Positions 51,740 to 59,704 of a DNA stretch of 64,000 nucleotides are shown one piece after another. Position 1 is the stretch's first letter. Each line of letters opens with the position of its first letter. The position numbers and the translations under genes are program-made. The stretch is from a virus. The stretch covers positions 124,001 through 188,000 of the IMG/VR virus record IMGVR_UViG_3300028862_000012. One strand, given 5' to 3'. The notes beneath the pieces were generated by a model. It did no database searches and was not told the DNA's origin. It worked only from the letters and a program-made list of their open reading frames with translations.

Positions 51740-51743
51740 TGTT
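51719..51743. repeat. Partial attC-like sequence at right island edge
   Basis: ACCTAAC (51719-51725, complementary to GTTAGGT at 51080) and AACTGCCTTAACCTGA (from 51724) resembles the left arm of the first attC (AACTGGTTCCACCTGA). The matching right arm is missing; phage-like AT-rich DNA starts at once with GTTAATTT. Confidence 0.5.
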
Positions 51744-51785
51744 AATTTAGAAGACGATTTAAAAGATTTGAAAGGAGTAAATTCA

Positions 51786-52103
51786 ATGGCAGTAATACAA
51801 ATGGCGCATGATCTTCCGTCTGATGTTATTGGAAAAACATGGAAGAAAAAAAATCTTGAAATTACACATAAAATTTCTTTGTGGTCATTAGTTGAAATTA
51901 ATTATGAAGATGCTCCTAATAAAGGTGTTCGCTTGTTGGTATGTAAGCATACTCGTGACTGTGATGGTACTCCACTTTATTCCTTGACTTGGGATCGTAA
52001 TTATTATGAGCAGTTTGTCAATAATCAATATATGACTGTTTCAACCAATGGATATAGCGAAGAAGATCTTAAAGTAATACTATGTTTCAATCAACATTGC
52101 TAA
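51786..52103 (+). CDS. First phage gene after the island, 105 aa
   Basis: The ATG at 51786 has GGAG 8 nt upstream; the frame is open further upstream to the island junction (TTG 51768), which probably is non-coding leader. No family recognised. Overlaps the next gene by 22 nt. Confidence 0.6.
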   Translation: MAVIQMAHDLPSDVIGKTWKKKNLEITHKISLWSLVEINYEDAPNKGVRLLVCKHTRDCDGTPLYSLTWDRNYYEQFVNNQYMTVSTNGYSEEDLKVILCFNQHC

Positions 52104-52324
52104 TAAATATTGCTGATGATAAACATGAATTTTCAATATGTGGTAATAGAAGATGTGATGCTGGAATATCTAGTGTTGCTTATTCTGCTTATCATGCTGG
52201 AATATTAGGATGGAGAAATGTGGAATTGCCAAAAGATGAAGCAAAAGCATATGGGAAAAAGTTTTTATTACTTTGTCCAGAGTGTTATAGAGTATTAGAT
52301 AAGATACTTATTTATAAGGTATAA
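52082..52324 (+). CDS. Small zinc-binding protein, 80 aa
   Basis: CGNRRC and CPEC pairs about 45 residues apart suggest a zinc site. Overlaps the previous gene. No family recognised. Confidence 0.55.
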   Translation: MFQSTLLINIADDKHEFSICGNRRCDAGISSVAYSAYHAGILGWRNVELPKDEAKAYGKKFLLLCPECYRVLDKILIYKV

Positions 52325-52336
52325 AAGGAGTTTTTT

Positions 52337-52537
52337 ATGAAAATGACTGCTATAATTTGTCTTGAACCTGATGAAATTCAGAAAGCGGTAATAGCTTATA
52401 TTGAAAAAGAAACAAATAAAAAAGTTGATATAAAATCTTTTAGCTTTACTACAGGTACTCGGTCTGTTGGATCTGGCTTGTCAGAACATGATGAATGGTG
52501 TTTTAAAGGATGTACTGTTAAAGTTATAGATGCTTAA
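52337..52537 (+). CDS. Hypothetical protein, 66 aa
   Basis: AAAAGGAG upstream. Short alpha/beta protein. No family recognised. Confidence 0.55.
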   Translation: MKMTAIICLEPDEIQKAVIAYIEKETNKKVDIKSFSFTTGTRSVGSGLSEHDEWCFKGCTVKVIDA

Positions 52538-52554
52538 TATTTATTGGAGTAAAA

Positions 52555-52794
52555 ATGTTTGAGTCAAGTTGTTCAAATTGCGATGATATAGAATGTCTAG
52601 TTAGAGATTATTCCTATGACTGTTATAAGGAAGAAATTAAAGATATACAACAGTGCATGGATAGTTACGATATTGAACTTATTAAAAAGATTATTGATAG
52701 GTCGGATATTCTATATAAACAAACACAGAATGATAAGTTTTATCAGTTTTCTTATTTTGGAAAACAGATACTTGATTGCTTTAATGGTGAGTAA
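52555..52794 (+). CDS. Hypothetical protein, 79 aa
   Basis: Acidic with N-terminal Cys residues (CSNCDDIEC). GGAG upstream. Possibly zinc-binding. Confidence 0.55.
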   Translation: MFESSCSNCDDIECLVRDYSYDCYKEEIKDIQQCMDSYDIELIKKIIDRSDILYKQTQNDKFYQFSYFGKQILDCFNGE

Positions 52795-52804
52795 GGAAAT
52801 AAGT

Positions 52805-53030
52805 ATGGAATATATTTTTAATGAACAGGAATATAAAGAATCTTTAGAAAACAAAAAAAATTGCTGAAGTATCTAAAGTTAATCAACAAGTAATTGAAAA
52901 ATACTTTAGTGAGAATTGCAATCGAAAGAAGCATGGTTATTGCGATAACTGTATTATTTTAGGAACTACTGTTTTATCAGGTGAATGGAATAAGTGTTTA
53001 GCAAATTTGTTTATAGAATGTTCAAAGTAA
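52805..53030 (+). pseudogene. Gene frameshifted at an A8 run
   Basis: The ATG at 52805 with AAGGAAATAAGT upstream opens a frame that stops 20 codons on. A run of eight A (52853-52860) marks the switch to a second frame, which stays open to 53028-53030 and encodes a Cys-rich continuation (NCNRKKHGYCDNC). Removing or adding one A restores a protein of about 74 aa. Confidence 0.6.
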
Positions 53031-53035
53031 AAGGA

Positions 53036-53200
53036 ATGAATATAAAGAATACAGAATTAGAAGAGTTGATTAGCCAGTTTATAGAAACACAATCTGATAA
53101 TGATACAGGTGAGTGTTGTATTTCTTCTAAAGAAATGTCAGAGCAAGTTATGGAAGGATTTAAAGATTTTCTAAAATTAAAGGGTAAACGGATTAAATAA
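53036..53200 (+). CDS. Hypothetical protein, 54 aa
   Basis: The ATG at 53036 follows AAAAGGA closely; an in-frame ATG at 53018 is an alternative. Helical, acidic then basic C-terminus (LKLKGKRIK). No family recognised. Confidence 0.5.
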   Translation: MNIKNTELEELISQFIETQSDNDTGECCISSKEMSEQVMEGFKDFLKLKGKRIK

Positions 53201-53201
53201 T

Positions 53202-53420
53202 ATGGAAAAGGTAACACCTAATGCAATACAAGCAAATGGTTTTTATAATCATTTTTCTGGTATGAAAAAATGGACCATAACTTGTGATAGATGTAACCAT
53301 ACTTGGGTAGAAAAAGTTCCAATAGTAGAACCTTCTTCAGTAGTTTGTCCCTGCTGTTGTACTCAAAATATATGGTCAATTGTTAAGTTTGAAAAAGAAT
53401 ACAATAAAGTAAATAATTAA
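53202..53420 (+). CDS. Zinc-ribbon protein, 72 aa
   Basis: TCDRCNHTWVEK and VVCPCCCTQN give a classic rubredoxin-like zinc ribbon, as in many small phage and bacterial proteins. Confidence 0.65.
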   Translation: MEKVTPNAIQANGFYNHFSGMKKWTITCDRCNHTWVEKVPIVEPSSVVCPCCCTQNIWSIVKFEKEYNKVNN

Positions 53421-53429
53421 GGAGATACT

Positions 53430-54242
53430 ATGTACGATCCGATCTATGTAATTAATTTACAGATTCATGCTTGCTTTGCAAGCTTTTCCTCTCGTGATAT
53501 TTATATGTACAAAGAAATATCAAAATCAGAGTTTGATAAAGAAAAACTTTCTGTAACTGGTGACTATATTTTTGAAGATACAGAATATGGCTTGTTTGAA
53601 ATATTTATTGAGGATACTACTTATTATAATGTAAGCATACCTACAAACTATGCTACTCTAGCTGAGATGCAAATGCTGATTGATAAGTATACTCTTGAAC
53701 TTGGCTATTCTAGAAATAAGTCAGAAGCGTATAATGATCGTTATGAACTTAGAAAGCTAAATGAAGAAAAAATAAAAGCAGATGAAAGAAAACAAGCAGG
53801 GTATATTTATTATATCAGTGTAGACTGGAAGTATGATCAGAAATTAGCGCAAGGTGGTTTTTCTGATGACTTATGGAATTATGAAAAAACACAGCAATAT
53901 ACTAAAAGTAAATCTTTTGGATATTTTGGTCATAATGTGCGAAAAGAAGAATTGGATATTTATATAGAGAAAGCTTTGAAAGATATTCATAGTAAATCTA
54001 AATTTCCATCAATTGATTATAGAGAAATTTGCTATAGTTATTTAAGTTCCTCTGATGCACGTCATATGTGTGATACTCTTGAAGATATTCCTTTTGAAGC
54101 ACAAAAAAAAGACATTGATAATAAAATAAAATCTATGTGGAATAATGCTTATATCTATGGAAAGAAAGAGCATGATGGAACATTTTATGGAACCATGAAT
54201 TTAATGGATAAGTATAAAGAGGATTTGTTTGACTATGAATAA
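53430..54242 (+). CDS. Hypothetical protein, 270 aa
   Basis: AAGGAG upstream. Mixed alpha/beta N-terminal part, then charged helices. No motif recognised. Overlaps the next start. Confidence 0.6.
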   Translation: MYDPIYVINLQIHACFASFSSRDIYMYKEISKSEFDKEKLSVTGDYIFEDTEYGLFEIFIEDTTYYNVSIPTNYATLAEMQMLIDKYTLELGYSRNKSEAYNDRYELRKLNEEKIKADERKQAGYIYYISVDWKYDQKLAQGGFSDDLWNYEKTQQYTKSKSFGYFGHNVRKEELDIYIEKALKDIHSKSKFPSIDYREICYSYLSSSDARHMCDTLEDIPFEAQKKDIDNKIKSMWNNAYIYGKKEHDGTFYGTMNLMDKYKEDLFDYE

Positions 54243-54432
54243 AGATATAACAAAACTTTTAAAGTGCTATGCTACTTATTGTGATACTAATATTGATTGT
54301 TTACTTACTGAAAGGCAAATGGTTTTATCAAAAGAATATACGATTAAAATCGATGAATTATTTGATAGATATTTATCTTCAATGGCAGAGTTTAAAAACT
54401 GCATTGAACTTATATTAAAACATAAAGACTAG
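54235..54432 (+). CDS. Hypothetical protein, 65 aa
   Basis: The ATG at 54235 lies within the previous stop region (coupled). Helical. No family recognised. Confidence 0.5.
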   Translation: MNKDITKLLKCYATYCDTNIDCLLTERQMVLSKEYTIKIDELFDRYLSSMAEFKNCIELILKHKD

Positions 54433-54447
54433 AATAGGATTTTTTAA

Positions 54448-54927
54448 ATGAATACAAAAGTAAAAGAGTTAGATGAAATTGTAAAACAAATGATACTGTT
54501 ACATAAAGGTGGAGAACGATTTTTTGATAATCTGGACAGGGCTGTATGTAACTCAAATTTTTGCATGAAATTATTTTCCATGTTTACAACTTCTAATGAT
54601 GTCGATGCAATCATTGTATCAGGAAAGTTTGGTTTATACTTTAGTCAAATTCCTGATATTCAATTATATGGCGCTACAATTATTGTAGCAAATGGTGGAC
54701 TAAGACTTGCTGATTCAAAAGTAATTGATTTATCCCCTTTTAGTAATTCAATTACTAATCGGAAGTTTATGTTTATTGATGATAGCTATTATTCTGGTAC
54801 TACTCGCTTTATGATTGAAAAAGAATTAAATAAGCTTAATGCTACAATATCAAAAGTAGCAGTTTGCTATGATGGATCAAAAGATAAAGATGATTCCGTT
54901 ATTTCTTTATATAGATACTATGATTAG
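54448..54927 (+). CDS. Phosphoribosyltransferase-like protein
   Basis: 159 aa. FMFIDDSYYSGTT near residues 107-119 is the PRPP-binding motif of type I phosphoribosyltransferases (hydrophobic strand, DD, then SGTT). An earlier VSGKFG and hood-like region fit the fold. Substrate base unknown. AGGA upstream. Confidence 0.75.
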   Translation: MNTKVKELDEIVKQMILLHKGGERFFDNLDRAVCNSNFCMKLFSMFTTSNDVDAIIVSGKFGLYFSQIPDIQLYGATIIVANGGLRLADSKVIDLSPFSNSITNRKFMFIDDSYYSGTTRFMIEKELNKLNATISKVAVCYDGSKDKDDSVISLYRYYD

Positions 54928-54940
54928 TATTTTTTAGTAA

Positions 54941-54972
54941 TTGACATAAAGTATATAAAAGAATAATATAAT
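54941..54972 (+). promoter_or_regulatory. TTGACA promoter close to an ATG (leaderless type)
   Basis: TTGACA (54941-54946) with TAATAT at 17-nt spacing (54964-54969) or TATAAT at 54967-54972. The ATG at 54975 falls at the expected transcription start; there is no Shine-Dalgarno. Confidence 0.6.
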
Positions 54973-54974
54973 CT

Positions 54975-55385
54975 ATGGAAAAAATTGTAGGTTTTAATAT
55001 ATTTAGACTTCAGCAAGATGATTCATTTTTTGAAGATGAAGTTTTGTTTAATAGTTTATTTAATGAGTATATGGCTTACAGCCATAATAGAAACTTTTGG
55101 GATTATCTGTTTGGAGCCTCAGATAGGCAGGAGCCATTAGATACATTATCAGAAAGAGAACTAAAGATAGTTGCATCTGTTATTCAATGGCTAGGAACAC
55201 CTGTAGGGACACAGTTTTTACATAAAGCAGGATTTGATAAAAAAGATATTGAAATAAAAAATAGATATATACCTGACTATAATACTATGACTTTCTATGA
55301 AGAATCTGCTTACGTAATGTACAAAGGTAAACTAAGTGTTGCATATGGTATAAATAATAAACCTGTTCCATTTCCAAAAGGATAA
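54975..55385 (+). CDS. Hypothetical protein, 136 aa
   Basis: Probable leaderless mRNA. Helical, aromatic-rich (NRNFWDYLFG). No family recognised. Confidence 0.6.
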   Translation: MEKIVGFNIFRLQQDDSFFEDEVLFNSLFNEYMAYSHNRNFWDYLFGASDRQEPLDTLSERELKIVASVIQWLGTPVGTQFLHKAGFDKKDIEIKNRYIPDYNTMTFYEESAYVMYKGKLSVAYGINNKPVPFPKG

Positions 55386-55388
55386 TTT

Positions 55389-55664
55389 ATGAAACAACTT
55401 AAAATGTGGATTGGTAGATATTTTGATAATGATCCTAATTATTCAAGTAGTCATACTAAAGAGTGTGCTATTATAGCTTACACTAAAAAGCAAGCTATGG
55501 AATTATCAGGTTTAAGTAATAGAGAATTAAGTGTTTATTTTCATCATGATACTTTAGGTAAATTTGGATCACCTGAAATAAAAGAGAATTGCACAAGTGT
55601 AGGCTTTTGGATTATTGATGATCCATATAGCACTCTTCATAATATACCTCGGAGAATAAAATGA
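55389..55664 (+). CDS. Hypothetical protein, 91 aa
   Basis: AAAAGGATAATTT upstream. Mixed alpha/beta. Overlaps the next gene by 4 nt. No family recognised. Confidence 0.55.
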   Translation: MKQLKMWIGRYFDNDPNYSSSHTKECAIIAYTKKQAMELSGLSNRELSVYFHHDTLGKFGSPEIKENCTSVGFWIIDDPYSTLHNIPRRIK

Positions 55665-55876
55665 ATAAAACAATATATGAGCAGTTTGATGAAGCATTTA
55701 GACATCATATGAGTTCTAAACTTGAAAGAAAAGGTCAAGCTACTTTTAATGCAGTTATGACAATTGATCCGGTACTTGCAGATAGTTTGCGCGGAACAAA
55801 TATAGACTGCTATTATTTTGATGGAAAAATTAATGATTTTATGAGTGTAGTATATAATAAGTGGAGTAGTTTGTGA
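55661..55876 (+). CDS. Hypothetical protein, 71 aa
   Basis: Overlaps both neighbours by 4 nt. Tyr/Phe-containing C-terminal half. No family recognised. Confidence 0.55.
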   Translation: MNKTIYEQFDEAFRHHMSSKLERKGQATFNAVMTIDPVLADSLRGTNIDCYYFDGKINDFMSVVYNKWSSL

Positions 55877-56442
55877 AACAGGACAGAAGCTATCTATGTG
55901 ATGAAAAGTGTAATGAGTGTATACTATTACAATCACCTAATAGTAGAATGGTTACTGAAGTTTTGAATGAACTGTATAATAAGTTTGGTAATGGGGTATA
56001 TGAAATAGTAGAAAAAAATTGCCCTAATCTTACTTGTTGCTATGATTGTCATATAGATGATTTTTGTCATGTTAAAGGATGTAAAATTATTAAGGAGAAT
56101 AAAATGAACATTGAAGAAGGTAAAGAATATTTTTATATAAATATAAGTTGTTCAGAAATTGATTATATTATTCAAAAAGTAAAAATACAAAAAATAATAA
56201 GTAACTATGTAACTTGTTATGATGTAGAGGATAAAGCTAAAGATAATATGTGTATTTTTACTGATGAATCATTTTTCTCTGAAAAGTATTCAGAAGCTCA
56301 TACCTATCTTATTAACGAACTTAAAAAATATGAAGAGAATGAAATGGAAATAGTAAGAAATAACATAAAAGATACTATTGAAAAATCAAATAAAGCTTGT
56401 CAAAAGTATTTTAAGGAAGAATATGGACGAAGACATAATTAG
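55873..56442 (+). CDS. Cys-rich protein with possible internal second start, 189 aa
   Basis: GTG start overlapping the previous TGA. The first 75 residues carry a dense Cys cluster (CDEKCNEC, CPNLTCCYDC, CHVKGC), likely metal binding. In the same frame AAGGAG precedes ATG 56104, so a separate C-terminal protein of about 112 aa may also be made, or two genes have fused. Confidence 0.55.
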   Translation: MKQDRSYLCDEKCNECILLQSPNSRMVTEVLNELYNKFGNGVYEIVEKNCPNLTCCYDCHIDDFCHVKGCKIIKENKMNIEEGKEYFYINISCSEIDYIIQKVKIQKIISNYVTCYDVEDKAKDNMCIFTDESFFSEKYSEAHTYLINELKKYEENEMEIVRNNIKDTIEKSNKACQKYFKEEYGRRHN

Positions 56443-56584
56443 AGACTATATAGAGAAAAATATTAAAATACAGATTAATGAATATTACTCAATGAATTGT
56501 AAGCATGGATTAAGTGTAAGTTTAGTTCTTAATAGTAAAGAAGTTTCAGAAGATCATATTATGATAGAAGGGTATAATGAATAA
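56423..56584 (+). CDS. Hypothetical protein, 53 aa
   Basis: The ATG at 56423 with AAGGAAG upstream is preferred to the ORF start at 56378. Overlaps both neighbours. No family recognised. Confidence 0.5.
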   Translation: MDEDIIRDYIEKNIKIQINEYYSMNCKHGLSVSLVLNSKEVSEDHIMIEGYNE

Positions 56585-56795
56585 AGAATATGAGGATATA
56601 TTTAATAATAGACTTATGGAATTAGAAAAAGAAAAAACAAGTCTTGTTGTCGATATAGATACTTATGAAAATACAGGTGGAAAAGGTATAGAATTAATGT
56701 CCGAATATCATAATACTATGATAAAGTATTGGATGCTTTGTGAAAGAATAAGTGAATTAAATAGATTAAGATATCTTATAGAAAGGGATTACTAA
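56577..56795 (+). CDS. Small coiled-coil protein, 72 aa
   Basis: Charged helical protein (NNRLMELEKEKTSLVVDIDT), overlapping the previous gene by 8 nt. No family recognised. Confidence 0.55.
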   Translation: MNKEYEDIFNNRLMELEKEKTSLVVDIDTYENTGGKGIELMSEYHNTMIKYWMLCERISELNRLRYLIERDY

Positions 56796-56798
56796 TAA

Positions 56799-57212
56799 AT
56801 GAATATAACACCTGAAAGAATAACAGAACTAAAACCAAAGGAAGTGTTCTGCTTCGGCTCAAATGAAAAAGGTCGCCACGGACTTGGTGCCGCTAAATTA
56901 GCTTATAATGAATTTGGTGCAGTATGGGGTAAAGGGTTTGGATTGTTTGGTCAAAGTTTTGCCATTCCTACAAAAGACGAGAATATTGAAACACTTCCTT
57001 TAGATAAGATACAAACATATATTCAAGCTTTTGAAGTACAAGTAATAAATCATCCTACTCTAATTTTTTATGTTACTCAAATTGGATGTGGCTATGCAGG
57101 ATATACACCAAAAGATATAGCACCTTTATTTAAAAGTTGTTATCAATTACCTAATGTATATATGCCAGAAAGTTTTTGGGAAATATATAAAAAGGTAAAT
57201 CATGAACTTTGA
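56799..57212 (+). CDS. Macro-domain-like phage protein
   Basis: 137 aa. VFCFGSNEKGRHGLGAAKLA is a glycine-rich nucleotide loop resembling macro/ADP-ribose-binding folds and matches the uncharacterised phage non-structural family I know as A1S_2505-like. GCGYAGYTPKDIAP follows. It may bind or process an ADP-ribose-like ligand. Codons in the conserved loop are less AT-rich than flanks. Confidence 0.7.
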   Translation: MNITPERITELKPKEVFCFGSNEKGRHGLGAAKLAYNEFGAVWGKGFGLFGQSFAIPTKDENIETLPLDKIQTYIQAFEVQVINHPTLIFYVTQIGCGYAGYTPKDIAPLFKSCYQLPNVYMPESFWEIYKKVNHEL

Positions 57213-57525
57213 AACATTTTTATTTATAATAAAGAATACTTTTAGGTGTAAAATAATTTGTTATTCTGACAATACTGCTATTATTATCTATAATAATAAA
57301 AAATATAAGTTTAAGTATTATAATAATTTTATTAATTGTATAGATGCAGATGCTTTTTTAAATAGTTGTACTTGTAGTTATGATTGTAACCTCGAATATA
57401 TTTCAGAGTTATCAATTATTGATTATTTTATTTCTATAGTAAAAGCTAATAATAATCTATTTGAATTTTCATACAAAGAATCAGGAGTAAAAAAGTTATG
57501 GAATACATTGACAAAGAAGTATTAA
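57202..57525 (+). CDS. Hypothetical protein, 107 aa
   Basis: Very Tyr/Asn-rich with a Cys cluster (CTCSYDC). Overlaps both neighbours. No family recognised. Confidence 0.5.
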   Translation: MNFETFLFIIKNTFRCKIICYSDNTAIIIYNNKKYKFKYYNNFINCIDADAFLNSCTCSYDCNLEYISELSIIDYFISIVKANNNLFEFSYKESGVKKLWNTLTKKY

Positions 57526-57707
57526 AAAACATGCTTACTTGTGGTAATTGTTATGGTGTTCATTGTGGTGTAACCGATGAGTCTACATGTCCTGCATATG
57601 ATTATAATGAATCATGTAATGTAGATATTGATGATTGCAAGTTAACTGATATAGCAATAGCCAAAATTAGAACTTATATTGAAACACAGGATGATACTAA
57701 TGAATAA
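57498..57707 (+). CDS. Cys-rich small protein, 69 aa
   Basis: LTCGNCYGVHCG and further Cys residues suggest metal binding. Overlaps the previous gene by 28 nt and the next by 8 nt. Confidence 0.5.
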   Translation: MEYIDKEVLKNMLTCGNCYGVHCGVTDESTCPAYDYNESCNVDIDDCKLTDIAIAKIRTYIETQDDTNE

Positions 57708-58056
57708 TAAATTTAAGATCGGAGATAATGTAAAGATACGAAAGACTTGCGCCTTTCATGGTGGAGAAATTACTAAAGTAACAGAAGTTTTTACTAAAAG
57801 TGTATGTCTTGAAATAGACAACGGATTGTTTGAATTTCCAAAAGAAGGATTAATAAAGATAGGTTTTAATTATTATTTACCTGTAATAAATAAATATTTG
57901 TATTCTATCGCTTTATATGGACTTATGGCTTATTTCTTTATAACCTGCTCACCAAATGATCTATTATTCTTTTCAGGAATAGTTTATAGCTCTATAGTAG
58001 TTTGGTGCGAAGATACTATTTTTAGTAAGCTTAAATGTTTTAAGAAAGAGGAATAA
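57700..58056 (+). CDS. Membrane protein with N-terminal beta domain, 118 aa
   Basis: The ATG at 57700 is preferred. N-terminal small beta domain (FKIGDNVKIRKTCAFHGG, SH3/KOW-like look), then two hydrophobic segments in the C-terminal half (SIALYGLMAYFFITC, LFFSGIVYSSIVVW). Confidence 0.55.
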   Translation: MNNKFKIGDNVKIRKTCAFHGGEITKVTEVFTKSVCLEIDNGLFEFPKEGLIKIGFNYYLPVINKYLYSIALYGLMAYFFITCSPNDLLFFSGIVYSSIVVWCEDTIFSKLKCFKKEE

Positions 58057-58057
58057 A

Positions 58058-58570
58058 ATGCTTAGACCTGCTATATCTTATAAAGCTGAACTAGATAAAA
58101 TAAATATTGAATTAATGGAAAAAGAAGAAATATATAAATATTTTATTAGTGCAGATTATTGGTACAAGTTATTCGTTATAGATGAAACAGAGTATAATCA
58201 GATATCACGAGTAAGTGTTGATAGTGATGGAAAAGTAATTGGATATATTGGTGTATCCTTAAATAAAGCTATTAATTCTGTAAATCATATGTATGTTTGC
58301 TATTTTAAAATGCCTAAAATTAGTTATACTTTTACAAAAGATGTTTTAGAATTTATTGATTATTTATTTGTATATAAAAAGTTTAATAAAATACATTGGA
58401 GTGTATATATCGGAAATCCGGCTATAAAGGTTTACAATAAGTTCATTGAGCGCTATAATGGAAAGATAGTTGGATATTTTAAAGACGATGAAAGACTACT
58501 AGATAACTCCATTGTGGATAAACAAGTATATGAAATTATACGTGAAGACTATTTAAAAGCAAAGGAATAA
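58058..58570 (+). CDS. GNAT-like acetyltransferase
   Basis: 170 aa with the GNAT strand-helix order: KVIGYIGVSL, then long helices, KIHWSVYIGNPAIKVYNKF (the motif-B region where an Asn and Tyr recur) and KIVGYFKDD. Substrate unknown. Phage GNATs can modify nucleobases, proteins or toxins. Confidence 0.65.
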   Translation: MLRPAISYKAELDKINIELMEKEEIYKYFISADYWYKLFVIDETEYNQISRVSVDSDGKVIGYIGVSLNKAINSVNHMYVCYFKMPKISYTFTKDVLEFIDYLFVYKKFNKIHWSVYIGNPAIKVYNKFIERYNGKIVGYFKDDERLLDNSIVDKQVYEIIREDYLKAKE

Positions 58571-58583
58571 AGGAATAAATATT

Positions 58584-58787
58584 ATGGGTAGAGCTAAATA
58601 TACTTTTGAGTTAGATGAAATACAAGAGAAAGAATTTGATGAGTGGAAAGAAAAGATAAAGGATCTAATGGGAAGTTATGGTGGTTATACCTTTATTTTT
58701 AGACCTAACAGTATTGGATGTGGTGTAACTATTCATAGCGATTTAATTAACAAAGATATAGATGTTTCCCATCAAGAAAATTGGTAG
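58584..58787 (+). CDS. Hypothetical protein, 67 aa
   Basis: AAAGGAATAAATATT upstream. Acidic helix then strands (GGYTFIFRPNS). No family recognised. Confidence 0.55.
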   Translation: MGRAKYTFELDEIQEKEFDEWKEKIKDLMGSYGGYTFIFRPNSIGCGVTIHSDLINKDIDVSHQENW

Positions 58788-58809
58788 AATAACAGAGTAG
58801 GTTACTTAT

Positions 58810-59514
58810 ATGAAAGTTTTAATTGTAGATGGAAATAATCTTGTATGCGCGGGATATTTTGTAAGTAAAAATTACCCTGAAAAACTTATACCTATGCAAT
58901 GTGCTGATTATTTTAATAATAGAGTAAGTAAGATCGAACAACAATTAGGATGTGATGCAACCTATGTAGCATGGGATGGAATTAATAGTACTGCATGGCG
59001 TAAAACTATATTTCCTGATTACAAGGGAACACGAAAAGAAAAAGAGCCAATGTTGTATGAATGTCTAAATTATGTTCCTGATAATAATATATTTAAAAAT
59101 ATAAAAGTGGAAAATGCTGAAGGAGATGATACTATATATGCACTCTGTCGCTATATGACAGAAACGGGTAACTCAAATTATATATTATCTCATGATAATG
59201 ATATGATTCAAATAGTTCAGGAGAAATTAAGTAAAGGGGTATATACCCATATTAAAAATACTTTTAAATCTATCCCTGATTATGATATAGCTGTTTTTAA
59301 AAGCTTAATGGGAGATACATCAGATAACTTACATGGACTTATGGGGATTGGAGAAAAGAAAGCAATAAAATTAATCGAAAATAATCTAGCAGGATTAACA
59401 GGCGAACAGATACAATTGTTTAGAAAGCATAAACAAGTTATACGATTAGCAAATAATCCTTATAAAGATAATTTTCTTAATACTGTAAAGCAATATATTG
59501 TTAGTAACTCATAA
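58810..59514 (+). CDS. FEN-type 5'-3' exonuclease
   Basis: 234 aa. Metal-binding and fold motifs of the 5' nuclease family: VDGNNL at the N-terminus, WDGINST, DYKGTR, ENAEGDDT, SHDNDMIQI, and the helix-three-turn-helix MGDTSDNLHGLMGIGEKKA. Functions in removing RNA primers or recombination of phage DNA, with LigA to seal. Somewhat shorter than T4 RNase H. Confidence 0.88.
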   Translation: MKVLIVDGNNLVCAGYFVSKNYPEKLIPMQCADYFNNRVSKIEQQLGCDATYVAWDGINSTAWRKTIFPDYKGTRKEKEPMLYECLNYVPDNNIFKNIKVENAEGDDTIYALCRYMTETGNSNYILSHDNDMIQIVQEKLSKGVYTHIKNTFKSIPDYDIAVFKSLMGDTSDNLHGLMGIGEKKAIKLIENNLAGLTGEQIQLFRKHKQVIRLANNPYKDNFLNTVKQYIVSNS

Positions 59515-59527
59515 CTATTATAATATG
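59512..59527 (+). promoter_or_regulatory. TAACTATTATA motif abutting an ATG
   Basis: TAACTATTATAATATG; the final ATG is the likely start of the 59-aa gene. An identical 16-mer fronts the leftward gene at 62506. Confidence 0.5.
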
Positions 59528-59704
59528 ATAAAAGTATTTTTGAAGTGCATCAATGATGAAGATAGCTTCGAGTATGAAGAATTTTTAGCCGAGTTATCAG
59601 ATCAAAAGTTAAAGAAATATTTAATAATAAATAATTATAGTTATGAAATACTATCTAAAATAGAAACACCTGAATTTACAAAAGTAATAGTAGATAGAGT
59701 ATAA
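59525..59704 (+). CDS. Hypothetical protein, 59 aa
   Basis: The ATG at 59525 inside the promoter-like motif; an in-frame TTG at 59498 is less likely. Acidic, helical. Overlaps the next ATG by one base. Confidence 0.5.
   Translation: MIKVFLKCINDEDSFEYEEFLAELSDQKLKKYLIINNYSYEILSKIETPEFTKVIVDRV

Larger units (their letters stand above)
47147..51740 (+). mobile_element. Foreign GC-richer island with cassette-like organisation
   Basis: Base composition changes sharply (hand-counted lines near half GC in the csf genes against about a fifth to a quarter in nearby phage DNA). Contents: type IV-B effector genes, a small ORF, cysH-like gene, an attC-like hairpin, a two-gene unit with its own promoter, and a partial attC-like sequence where phage-like DNA resumes. 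cysH is intermediate in GC, so the island is probably composite. No integrase or transposase is inside. Confidence 0.7.
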
